In this document: positions 50,201 through 59,703 of the stretch, one piece after another | Position numbering within the stretch: position 1 is the stretch's first letter | How the letters are laid out: the number at the start of each line of letters is the position of its first letter | Made by a program: the position numbers and the translations under genes | The notes under the pieces: model-generated | The model's database searches: none | What the model saw: only the letters and a program-made list of their open reading frames with translations | What the model was told of the DNA's origin: nothing | From: Pachypanchax playfairii | Taxonomy: Eukaryota; Chordata; Actinopteri; Cyprinodontiformes; Aplocheilidae | Reading direction: 5' to 3' | Assembly: GCA_006937955.1 (NCBI GenBank) | Contig: SSNP01000001.1 | Location: forward strand, 9,142,082-9,206,081 | DNA: 64,000 nt

Positions 50201-53200
50201 GATCTGTCACCCCCCCCCCGACTGAGCCCTCAGGCTCATGGAGCACAAACAACCGGGTTATCCCTCTGATGACGGGAGAATGAAGACCAAGCAACATCAT
50301 ATTGTCCCCCCCTCCCATTTCAATCCCTTTCTATCTTTAACCTAATTCCCCTCCCTTTAAAAAAAATAAACCCTCAGATTTAATTTCTGAAATATTACAG
50401 GAACTGTTTATGTTTTGATATGAAGATAATACGGACTAAGCTACACCCCCCCCCTCAAATTCCCCCCCCCCCCTCAAATTTGATCGCTTTCTCTGCATAA
50501 AAACTTGTCTTTACAATTCATGGACATCATATGTTCAATACATGGTGCATTTCAAACTGGATCAGAAAATAACTTTTATCGCTCCATTGACTCGCATTCA
50601 TTTTTTTTGGCTGTAGGGGACCCATAGACCGGAAGTAGAAGGGCGTGACTTAGGCTCCCCATGCCTGTACAGCAGCCAACCATTAGGGGGCGGGACTTAA
50701 AGCCTGTACAGCAGCCAACCACTAGGGGGCGGGACTTAAAGCCTGTACAGCAGCCAACCATTAGGGGGCGGGACTTAAAGCCTGTACAGCAGCCAACCAC
50801 TAGGGGGCTTCCTGTTTTGTTTTTACTTCAACTTCCTGTGACCAAACATGTCGTCTATAATTTAGATTAAAGTTGGAGTTTAAAGTTTTGTTGTGTTTTA
50901 AGCTGCTTTATTTGAGTGAAACTGAGAAACTGATTCAGATTTATTCTAGTAGCAGCCTACAGATAATGTTTCGGTTCATTTGAATATAAACTTCAATTTT
51001 GATTTTTATTAGAGAGAGCAGAACAGCCTCTTTACTGTTGAGTTAATATGAATATTTGTACAAATAAAAGTCTGCAGCAGGAAGAAAACCTGCCTGTAAT
51101 ACTGTAATTCTTCCTCTATTAGATACTAACGTCCAGCAGGAGCCTGTATTGAATTCAGACCTCGGCTCAGGTTGGCAGAGACTGATGAGCTGAATAATCA
51201 TGGCTGACTTCAAGCCGGTGGAATCAAATAGTGATGCTGCAGCAATCTGAGCAGAGGAGATGAAGGTCTGTGTGTCTCAGGGTTTTAAATGGAGTTCTAC
51301 ACACTGTGTTTGAACTGAAGCGAGAGGAAAGTGGAGGAAGATTAAAAAGAGAAATTGTGTAGCATTTATTAGCGTCACAGTCAGCATAACAGGCTTTTAA
51401 GCTAATGAGGTGACTTCATGAAGTCATAACTCAAATCTGATGAAAATGCCTGAGTCTTTCTGCAGCAACGTTTCTGTGGACGGAGCAGTTTGAAGAGGGA
51501 CACAGGATTTAGTTCAGCAGAGGAACCAACTTTTACCTGTGCGTGCGCTGCCTCTGGTTGAGTGACGCCGTTCGTCCGGGGCTGTTCTGCTGGCCGTGCT
51601 GGCTGCCCAGTCGGGCGGGGCTGGTCATGTAGTCGTTGGGCACCGTGGGCGGCTTGACCGGCTCCAGGGTCTTATAGGGCGTGTTACGACTGCAGCGGAG
51701 GGAGACATGAAATCAGAACCCAGAGCTGGATGGTTAATAACTGATTAGCACTTAGTGCCCAGAGTGCAAAAGTTTTAGACCATCGATTATATTCAGGTTT
51801 TTACTTCCAAGCTGACAGATTTTCTTCTGATTCTTTAAAGTTATTTTAGTTTATTTTCCACTCATTTTTCTCGAGTTCTTGTATCTGATCATCCGTCTGT
51901 TCATAAAATCTATCCCATAAAAAACACAAGGAAGTAAAAACCGAGCTCTGACCCGAGTGTGCCACGCCCCGACATCGGCGGGCTGGGCGGCTTCTGCGTC
52001 GGTGGATTGGTCCTCGATAGAGTTCCTGCTCTGACTGCCTGATTGTTTCCATGTTGCTGTGGTTAGAAAAAAGAAAAAAAAAAACAGGATTTTTAATTTA
52101 CAAACAAATTCCTTCAACTGGATGAACTGAAATGTTACAGGCTTCTCAGATGAGGATTACATGATCCCATCCAGACTCGTGTTTCAGGTTGGAATTCGGT
52201 TTTGGTTCTTATAAATAATTTAAATTTAGAAAAAATCTGGATTATTAATCCAAGAAGCCTGTAAACTTTAAATCAAGTAACAAACATTTAGGAAGAATTA
52301 TGAGAACTAGATTATAAGACAGCAGCTGAACAAACAGGGACTGAGCTGGACTTCTTCTCTACAGGGAGACTACGGGTCTGTTAATGTGGTAAAACAACAT
52401 TAATGACACGTACGGGGATCTGATGTGACAGACACGTGAATAGATGTATTAATAATGTACTGGGTCATGTGACAAACTTACCTTGGCTTTAAGCCACTAA
52501 GAGTGGGTGAAGAAGAAAAAGAGAGAGAGAAAAGGGGCGTGTCAAAAACAGAAATCTTGTTTTATTTACACTGAATAAACATTCTGCCAGAACCACGACC
52601 CGACCCACGAAACTCCACCTCAGGTGTCAGGCAGAATCGAACTGCTCGAGTGACAGGAAGTCACATAGCAAAAGGTCAAAGGTCAGAGTTACAGATATGA
52701 ACTGTTTCATATCCGGGTCATAAATATTTATCATTTTGACTTTTGATTGGGCTGCTTCTGTGGACAGAAAGTATTTTTGGGTCTTGTTGTATCCGGTTTA
52801 AAGGGTATTAAGGTAGTTACTTCCTGTTTTTAGCACCAGTTACTGTTTCAGACCAGTTGAGCTTAAAAAAACCAACAAAATGACCCCAGCCCCACCCTTT
52901 GCGTTCATTTCTTTATATATTTAATGCTGCTGATCAGCTGTTAGAGATGAATCAAACAACTAGATTACAGCTATAATTATTTCTGCTGTTTTAATTTATC
53001 TAATAATTAAAATTATAATGATCTAACTTTGGATGATTTGAAACAGATTACATCGTTTTATACATGTTTATGTAAGAAACACACAGATTTAACAAGGATT
53101 TTTTCAGAAATATTTCCCGTCTCTTTAACAAGCTTCTGATTGGATGAAAAAAAAAAAATGTGATTGAAAATTTCATTGAAAAATTAATAATTTTTTATAT

Positions 53201-55611
53201 CAAACTGTAACTTACAGTTCATCAGAGCCGCGTCATGTAAAACTGTTGAATCTACTGAAATCTAACAGCTGATTTGGGCCTGAATAAACCTGGATTTGGG
53301 TCCAGATTGGGACGGTGGACTGTGGATCGGACTGTGAGGGCTTTCATTAATTGTTCCTCTTGCAGTAAGACGTGTTTTCATGAGCATAAACATCACAAAT
53401 TTAAACCCGGTCCAGATCTGTGGGTCTGGTCCGGATCTATCAACCTGGTTCTCATCTGTGGATCTGTGGACATTTCTCTCTTTGAACAGATCAGAATTCA
53501 AATTTGGGGCAGTGTGAACCCAATAAAGATCAACAAAACCTCTTTATTCACACTAAATATCCAGATGTTCAACAACATGAATAAAAATATGAGAAATAAT
53601 GAAACATAAAGAGACACGAGGAGTGAATTAGTGCCGCACCAGTTCGTTATCAGAGGATGTTTAAGCTCGACTGGTTTGATCGGCGATCGGAAGCTTCACA
53701 GTTTAAAACAGAACGAGCTCATTGGTTTTTATTTGTAGAAACATTTTCTACAACAACCTGGAAGTTATTCTTATTATTATCTGTAAATATTCAGTAAAAA
53801 ACAAACTGTTTTGGAACTTGGTTGAGAAAATGTTCAAGTTACTGCAAAGATTTAAACATTAATACGTTTTCAGTTAAACCAGTTTCAGTGAATCTGGATT
53901 TTTATGATCTTTTTTGATGGAAAAAGAAAATTTTCTAAAATGAGAATCAAACAGATTCATTCTGTAAAAAAACAAACAAATCAACACGTCTTGACCGAAA
54001 AAGATCCGTTTCTCTGTCTGACCTCATTTCTGTAGCTGAAGAAGAGGAGGAGGCGGAGGAGGCAGAGGAAGAGGAGGGGGTAGGAAGAGAAGGAAGAGGA
54101 GGAAGAGGAGGAGGGGGAAGGAGAGGAGGAGGAAGAAGAGGAGGGGGAAGAAGATGAGGAGGGGGTAGGAAGAGAAGGAAGAGGAGGAAGAGGAGGAGGG
54201 GGAAGCAGAGGAGGTGGAAGAGGAGGAAGAAGAGGAAGGGGAGAGGGAAGAGGATGAGGGAGCAGAGGAGGAGGAAGAAGAGGAGCGGGGAAGGAAGAGG
54301 GGGAGGAGGAAGCAGAGGAAGAGGAGGAAGACGAGGAAACAGAGGAGGACGAAGAGGGAGAGGGGGAGGAAGAGGGGGAGGAGGAGGACGAAGAGGAGGG
54401 GGAGGAAGCAGAGGAGGAAGAACAGGGAGAGGGGGAGGAAGAGGGGGAGGAAGAGGAGGTAGGGGAAGAGGAGCGGGGGAGGAAGAGGGGGAAGAGGAGG
54501 GGGAGGAGGAAGCAGAGGAAGAGGAAGAAGAGGAAACAGGAGGAGGATGAGGATGAGGAAGCAGAGGAGGAAGAGGAGGAAGAAGAAGAGGAGGAGGGAG
54601 AGGAAGAGGAAGAGGAGGAAGATGAGGAAACAGAGGAGGAAGAAGAAGAGGAGGAGGGAGAGGAAGAGGAAGAGGAGGAAGATGAGGAAACAGAGGAGGA
54701 AGAAGAAGAGGAGGAGGGAGAGGAAGCAGAGGAGGACGAAGAGGGAGAGGGGGAGGAAGAGGGGGAGGAGGAGGACGAAGAGGAGGGGGAGGAAGCAGAG
54801 GAGGAAGAAGAGGGAGAGGGGGAGGAAGAGGGGGAGGAGGAGGAGGTAGAGGAAGAGGAGGAGGGGGAAGCAGAGGAGGAGGAAGAGGAGGAAACAGAGG
54901 AGGAAGAAGAGGGAGAGGGGGAGGAAGAGGGGGAGAAGGAGGAGTGTTGCTTCATTTCTGTTAATCTGAGGACAAATTTTAAAAAGTGTGAAACTTTTGA
55001 TTAAATAATAAATATGATTTTTTTTGTTTATGTTGAGAAACATGAAGATCCAGTTTGTCTGACTGAGTCTGACATCACGTCCCAGTCTGGACCAGGTCTT
55101 CACACCGAGAACGAGTCCTACTGACCCAGAGGTTTATCACATCTGGTTTGGTCCTCCGATCAGACCGATGGACGTCCAGAAAACTCCAAAACAAGATTAT
55201 AAAGCTTTTAAAATGTCTGAAGTGTCTCAGATTACAGAGTCTAACGCTCTGTGAAAAGGGTTTTTCTCTCTCTGAAAGCCGTATGATGTAATCGCTTTGT
55301 AGTTCCTCTCCACCCCCACCCGGTTCCCACCAACCCACTCAGATATTCCTGCAGGGTCAGAAGATGAAAGACAAGAACAAGATCCAAACAGAGAGAAACA
55401 GGAAGCCCAGAAATCCTCTGGTGTTTGAACTCACCTTGACTCCGTGGCCGACGTCGTCCAGGACGGTGTAGTCGATGGGCTTCCTGATGTACCGGACCGG
55501 CCGCTCCACGTTGGCCGGCGCGATGATCTTATGAGTCCTGGACGTGTTTTTGTTGGTGGTCAGGATCCCGATCTCTCGTCTGGCGACCTTCTCCTTATGG
55601 ATGTCCACCGT
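44061..55611 (-). CDS. abi1: Abl interactor 1, WAVE complex subunit; exon 3 to stop, 5' end outside window
   Basis: ABI1 is a subunit of the WAVE regulatory complex that drives Arp2/3 actin branching and links it to Abl kinases. Exons, minus strand: 55,611-55,435; 52,496-52,482; 52,056-51,953; 51,689-51,537; 49,415-49,315; 48,739-48,605; 46,859-46,644; 45,909-45,823; 45,194-45,015; 44,236-44,061. All are GT-AG with matching phases, giving 447 residues. The first reads TVDIHKEKVARREIGILTTN, the end of the Abi homeodomain-homologous region. Then come WLKAK (microexon), HGNNQ, a Ser/Pro-rich region (KTLEPVKPPTVPNDYMTSPA), a polyproline exon, SRQISRHN, PMPQLTPQIPLTGFVAR, PPPDDMPMFDDSP and a C-terminal SH3 (YDYTKDKDDELTFMEGAI, GLFPGNYVESIMHY). 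The N-terminal exons (about 95 residues, starting MAELQML in mammals) are not found up to 64,000 and must lie further right. Whether this is a teleost a or b paralogue was not determined. Confidence 0.96.
47551..47840. mobile_element. Teleost interspersed repeat (GTCCCCA / GGTTAGGG type) in abi1 intron
   Basis: It is bounded by TGTGTGTGTGT-type ends (about 47,551-47,562 and 47,825-47,838). Internally it has GTGGGGACC, GGTCCCCATGAGGGGGA, AGGGTTAGTTA, TGGTTAAGGTTAGG and GGTCCCCATAAGGATA. This set of phrases recurs across fish genomes in a common non-autonomous DNA element. No coding capacity. Confidence 0.6.
48371..48546. repeat. 22-bp minisatellite, 8 identical copies
   Basis: Eight head-to-tail copies of GATCAGACACCCACAGCAGC plus TG, with no visible mismatch between copies. 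The array lies inside the abi1 intron, ending 58 bp downstream (in the gene's sense) of the polyproline exon's 5' splice site. The lack of divergence implies recent expansion. Confidence 0.97.
48605..48739 (-). CDS. abi1: abi1 polyproline exon, symmetric phase 1-1
   Basis: This 135-bp exon encodes VPPMFAPLGA followed by a run of 14 prolines, GPAPPTAGLA, a run of 10 prolines and IG. The boundaries are AG|TCCCG and ATAG|gtgagc. Its length is a multiple of three and it enters and leaves in phase 1, so it can be skipped without frame loss. The corresponding mammalian segment (SVPPPSGAPPAPPLAPLLP as I recall it) is far less proline-pure, so this may provide extra profilin, EVH1 or SH3 ligands. Confidence 0.9.
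   Translation of the reverse strand, partial: SRPCLLLWEHLPLLLLLHLLHLHLDLLLPRLGWPPHRHHHLLLL
49005..49025. repeat. (ACT)n microsatellite, 7 copies
   Basis: ACT repeats without interruption within an abi1 intron. ACTAC motifs continue in a decayed form to about 49,052. Confidence 0.9.
50450..50482. repeat. Poly-C tracts separated by TCAAATT
   Basis: Two C runs of about 9-13 bases are each followed by TCAAATT, giving a short imperfect duplication. Another C run lies at about 50,210. The C-runs are assembly-unstable. All lie in the 2.1-kb abi1 intron. Confidence 0.8.
50663..50808. repeat. 39-bp minisatellite, 3.7 copies with alternating variants
   Basis: The unit begins GCCTGTACAGCAGCCAACCA and continues TTAGGGGGCGGGACTTAAA. 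Copies 1 and 3 read CCATTAG while copies 2 and 4 read CCACTAG. The array therefore looks like a duplicated 78-bp dimer and not four independent copies. A related GGGCGTGACTTAGG motif precedes it. It lies in an abi1 intron. Confidence 0.93.
52482..52496 (-). CDS. abi1: abi1 15-nt microexon (WLKAK)
   Basis: TGGCTTAAAGCCAAG is flanked by CTCTTAG and gtaagttt. It encodes WLKAK between GHGVK and QHGNNQ, exactly where the mammalian protein has the same five residues. It is phase 0-0 and 15 nt long, so it can be included or skipped in frame. The preceding 45 nt in the sense direction are strongly CU-rich, with TCTCTCTC and TTCTTC runs typical of PTB-regulated exons. Alternative use is inferred from these features. 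Confidence 0.93.
54037..54944. repeat. 908-bp polypurine tract (GAGGAA/GGGGAA type)
   Basis: The plus strand is almost only A and G, with scattered C and T in recurring GCAGAGG, GACGAAG and GATGAGG motifs. Two consecutive 60-bp blocks (54,601-54,660 and 54,661-54,720) are identical. A block of more than 100 bp near 54,340-54,450 reappears near 54,725-54,835. Long Ser/Pro or Leu/Phe frames on the minus strand and Glu/Arg/Gly frames on the plus strand are artefacts of composition. In the abi1 pre-mRNA the tract is polypyrimidine, between exon 3 and the microexon. Confidence 0.97.
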
Positions 55612-55651
55612 CTGTAAACAGAAGGAAAGGATGTGATGATCTCCAACAGGC

Positions 55652-55755
55652 TGAACAACGGGTCAAACCAGAACCCGCACGCAGAACACACTGAACGACG
55701 GGTCAAACCAGAACCCGCACGCAGAACACACTGAACGACGGGTCAAACCAGAACC
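55652..55755. repeat. 40-bp tandem repeat, about 2.6 copies
   Basis: The unit GAACGACGGGTCAAACCAGA then ACCCGCACGCAGAACACACT repeats from about 55,652. It starts 41 bp upstream (in the gene's sense) of the abi1 exon at 55,611, so it sits close to that exon's branch-point region. Confidence 0.9.
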
Positions 55756-56046
55756 AGAAAGAAGGTTTTCCAGAAGCTTCTCTGTGTCATGAATAAAAAC
55801 AGGATTGATGTTTGTTGAAGTTCTTCATGTAAAGACGAGTTTTCAGTCTATTTCTCAGAGACTCTGGAAGATTCTTCTTCTTCTGTTTAAATTCTGATGT
55901 TTTTATTTTTCAGAAATATTTTAAATATTTAAACTTTATGAGAAAAGGCAAAATATTTAAATTAAATTTACTGACAAACTGAATGTGATGGAAAGATTTT
56001 ATTGTTGTTTTTGAACTCGGCATCATTGAATCAGGTGATGTTTTTC

Positions 56047-56540
56047 TTAAAGCAGAACTAAGTAAGTTTTGCTCTCGCTCTCCCCCTACTGGTCCCCCGT
56101 GAAAGCTCACTGTCGTAACGTTCCCTCGCCGCAGATCCCCCACCCCCCTCACCCCCCCCACCCCCTCCACCCCGCCGCCGTCCCCCCAACAACAACGCGC
56201 AGAGAACGCTTTTGCAAGAAGAAAGAAAAACAAAACCAAGAAAATGTCTCGACAGGTGAGTATTATTGTCATCTTTGCGCTCCTAAGGGTGGCGTTGCTA
56301 ACAACGGCAAGGGCTTCATGCTTGTATTTATGTACGTGAGTGTGAGTGCCGTAAAGCAGGTTTGTTCTCGCGAGATTAGTCGGGTCCGATCCACTGAAAG
56401 TTGCAAGTGCTGCTTTCAGGACACAGACCCCGGAGGGAGGAGAGGGACCCACGAATCACCCCGCCAAGTCCTTGTTTACCCCCACAGGGACTCTAGAAAA
56501 CATTTATTGAGGTGAAAAAACTTACTTAGTTCTGCTTTAA
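56047..56540. mobile_element. TTAA-flanked MITE (Kolobok-like), about 490 bp
   Basis: TTAA (56,047-56,050) is followed by AGCAGAACTAAGTAAGTTTT. The other end reads AAAACTTACTTAGTTCTGCT before TTAA (56,537-56,540). The terminal repeats are perfect over about 20 bp. The interior is GC- and C-rich and holds open frames of 148 and 180 codons on opposite strands. Neither resembles a transposase, and both run into the terminal repeats or beyond. It shares the architecture of the element at 37.2-37.7 kb but not its sequence. Confidence 0.85.
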
Positions 56541-57705
56541 AGCAGGAGTGTGATACTTTAGACTAAAGTAAGGACCACACCCACCACCCACCATCCCTGC
56601 CAGCTGTCTTTCATAAACAGCTGTAAACCTCCACAGACCAGGATGCAGGATTCCTTTCATGCCTCTGTGATCTGGATTTAGACTGAACTTCATCTTTACA
56701 TTCCAGGGCTGAACAGAGCTGTTTTGGTTCACATGGACTCAGAGGGTCTTCGCTGATGTTACCCCTCGTGTCTGTGAGGGATGACGACACTTGTAGAATC
56801 CAGATTATTAAAATCCAGTCAGAGTGTGAATCAGTGTTTCCTAACATCTTCCAGAGATTCTGGTTCTGTGTCACTGCGTCTGCTTGAATTAACAAATAAC
56901 AGTCGACTTCTCGAACCTGCCAGAAGCTTTTATTATGAAAACATCAGCCAAGTTCCTGCTATGAAAAGAAAAAACTCATCCACAGATAGTTTATTGGGTC
57001 GTGAGAGTCTCAGCGAGGTAAAGACTCCACAGAGTTATCAGATCTGCTGGTTTCCATCAGACTAGTTGAGTAAATTATTCTAATGATTCGGCTCTTCTCA
57101 TTTATTTATATGTTACATTCCTCCAAACAGGCTGACGGGAAGGAGTGGCAGCTGTTTCCTGTCAGACTAAATGATCAGTTTTAGCTTTTTAGTCTGTGTT
57201 TAAAATAGAAACATTTTAATTACTTCAGATAAACTAGAAGCTCTACATGAGATTATTGGACCTCTGTCAAGCTGAGAGGAACCTTTACGGTATTTTGACA
57301 ACATGAATTTGCACATTAAGTAGAATATTTGGAATATTTTTCTTCATGTTGTGCATTTCAGACAAGAATAATAAAAATCTATTTATACTGCGTTTATAAA
57401 TAAAATGTTTTTATAGCCATAAAACAATAACTGAGGGGTGGATTGAATCAGAATGAGTGTTACTGAAGGCTTGTGTTGAGCATGAGCTCAAAGCCTTTTT
57501 TATTCTGTAGTATATTCACAGTTTAATTAAATAACTATTTGTAAATAAAGATATTTGAAAGAATCTCTACTGATGTGGAGTCATCTCATGTCAGTCGCAA
57601 CAAACAACAGTCAACATTCACACACCCAATCCTCCAAAACTCTAACTGAAATGTTGTATTTAAAATGGAAACAGATCTGGTTGAGGTTAGAATCCCTCGC
57701 CCAGA
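56541..57705. other. Presumed abi1 intron DNA, no feature seen
   Basis: No supported exon on either strand and no recognisable repeat. By homology this lies between abi1 coding exons 2 and 3. Confidence 0.5.
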
Positions 57706-58645
57706 CTGCAGCATGTGGACAAACGTCCCTGCAGCATGAGGGAAAATGTTCCTGCAGCATGAGGACAAACGTCCCTGCAGCATGTGCATTATGAGGACCA
57801 ACGTCCCTGCAGCATGAGGGCAAATGTTCCTGCAGCATGAGGACAAACGTCCCTGCAGCATGTGCATTATGAGGACCAACGTCCCTGCAGCATGAGGACA
57901 AACGCCCCTGCAGCATGAGGACGAATTGCCCTGCAGTATGAGGACAAACGTCCCTGCAGCATGTGCATTATGAGGACAAATGTCCCTGCAACAAGTACAT
58001 TATGAGGACAAACGTCCCCGCAGCATGAGGACGAATTGCCCTGCAGTATGAGGACAAACGTCCCTGCAGCATGTGGAAAAATGTCCCTGTAGCATGTGGA
58101 AAAACATCCCTGTAGCATGTGGACAAACGTCCCTGCAGCATGTGGAAAAACGTCCCTGTAGCATGTGGAAAAACGTCCCTATAGCACGTGGACAAACGTC
58201 CCTGCAGCATGTGGAAAAATGTCCCTGTAGCATGTGGACAAACGTCCCTGCAGCATGTGGAAAAATGTCCCTGTAGCATGTGGACAAACGTCCCTGCAGC
58301 ATGTGGAAAAACGTCCCTGCAGCATGTGGAAAAACGTCCCTGCAGCATGTGGACAAACGTCCCTGCAGCATGTGGACAAACGTCCCTGCAGCATGTGGAC
58401 AAACGTCCCTGCAGCATGTGGAAGAACGTCCCTGCAGCATGTGGACAAACGTCCCTGCAGCATGTGGACAAACGTCCCTGCAGCATGTGGAAAAACGTCC
58501 CTGCAGCATGTGGAAAAACGTCCCTGCAGCATGTGGACGAACGTCCCTGCAGCATGTGGACAAACGTCCCTGCAGCATGTGGACAAAAGTCCCTGCAGCA
58601 TGTGGAAAAACGTCCCTGCAGCATGTGGACGAACGTCCCTGCAGC
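57706..58645. repeat. 23-bp minisatellite, about 40 units, about 940 bp
   Basis: The core unit is CTGCAGCATGTGGACAAACG plus TCC. The variable positions are GGACAAACG, GGAAAAACG, GGAAAAATG and GGACGAACG, and CTGCAGCAT or CTGTAGCAT. The left third (57,760-58,070) uses GAGGACAAA in place of GTGGACAAA and interleaves a longer unit with GCATGTGCATTATGAGG. Because 23 is not a multiple of 3 and the unit lacks stops, several frames on both strands stay open for 60-240 codons. These give Cys/His/Met repeats that are artefacts. The array lies in presumed abi1 intron DNA. Confidence 0.97.
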
Positions 58646-59562
58646 TGGCACAAGAGGGGAACTGAGAGGACGACATGGTGCTGCTTCATCTCCTTTCTAA
58701 TAAAAACAGCTGAAGCTTTAACAGTCATGGGTCATGTGACTCAACAGGTGGGTCAAACTGAAACTTTTTAACAAAACATCCTCCCAGCGAGAAGTTTCAC
58801 CTCCTCGATTTGAGTCTTGACTGTCCAGAGAACCAGATCTGACACGAATGCAGAGGTTTAAGAAGAAAAGCGTCTTGTGACTTGACCTCTGTGAACCGGA
58901 TCAGCAGGGAACTTTAATCTGAGCGATGGCGTCCAGCAACGCGTCTCTTCACCTGAGTGTCTTGTTAGTGTTACAGCTGGATCCCTGTGGTCCAGCTCTC
59001 AGGTGGGAAGAACCTGGTGACGTTCGCTCAGCTCACGTTCGGGACCGACTCCCAGAATGTCACCTCAGTTTCTTCTTCCACATCAAGTGTTTGGAGTGAG
59101 AAACAAATAAATAAACTCAAGATCTCTTTGGACTTGGAAAGGTTCTCATTTTGGGATGTGTGACTCAGCACTGCTGCTAAAATCACAGATGTTTTTTTTA
59201 TGTTGTCAGTAGCAACAAGCAACTAAATATTTGTAGGATTTTTTTGGGCCAAAATGTTTCCATTATGTTGAAGTATCTGCTCAGAAATCCTGCAGCTCTA
59301 AATGAGACAAATGGTCTGCGATTATGTTCCAACTTCAACAAACAGGAACGTAGGAATGTGTCACTGGAATAACATGGAAAAGTTTGTCTCCACCTAAAAA
59401 GGTTTATAGGTGTGTTTCAATTTTGGAGCCAGAGTGTAGACGCCAACAACTGAAAGCTGATAGCCCCGCCCACAATCAGGGTGTTAATAGACGTAAAATA
59501 ACCAATTAAAGATATTTGAATCAACAGAATTGTATTTTTTAGACAGGAAATGATTGTTGTTC
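58646..59562. other. Presumed abi1 intron DNA, no gene seen
   Basis: No exon with splice signals and homology was found. I looked here on the minus strand for abi1 exons 1 and 2 and did not find them. Confidence 0.5.
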
Positions 59563-59703
59563 ATGGAAGAGGAGGGGCATAAACCTGTTTCCATGGAGGA
59601 GGAGGGGCATAAACCTGTTTCCATAGAGGAGGAGGGGCATAAACCTGTTTCCATAGAGGAGGAGGGGCATAAACCTGTTTCCATAGAGGAGGCGGGGCAT
59701 AAA
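59563..59703. repeat. 30-bp minisatellite, 4.7 copies
   Basis: The unit GAGGAGGAGGGGCATAAACC then TGTTTCCATA repeats with only a few substitutions (ATG or ATA at the unit start; the last copy has GGCGGGG). Thirty is a multiple of 3, so the frame stays open as MEEEGHKPVS repeats, but there is no surrounding gene evidence. Confidence 0.95.

Noticed and set aside
53981..55103. Long Ser/Pro- and Leu/Phe-rich frames of over 300 codons on the minus strand
   Set aside because: They follow from the polypurine tract, where stops are rare. All frames are open and there is no gene structure.
56069..56515. 148-codon frame (and a 180-codon one opposite) at 56 kb as a gene
   Set aside because: Both lie largely within a TTAA-flanked MITE, run into its ends, and show no conserved domain.
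57706..58645. Regular 23-bp repeats resembling a CRISPR array
   Set aside because: Units are contiguous with no unique spacers, and the host is a vertebrate. It is a minisatellite.
58000..58728. Cys/His/Met repeat proteins of up to 242 codons on both strands
   Set aside because: Frame openness is explained by the 23-bp stop-free unit. The same peptide appears in several frames.
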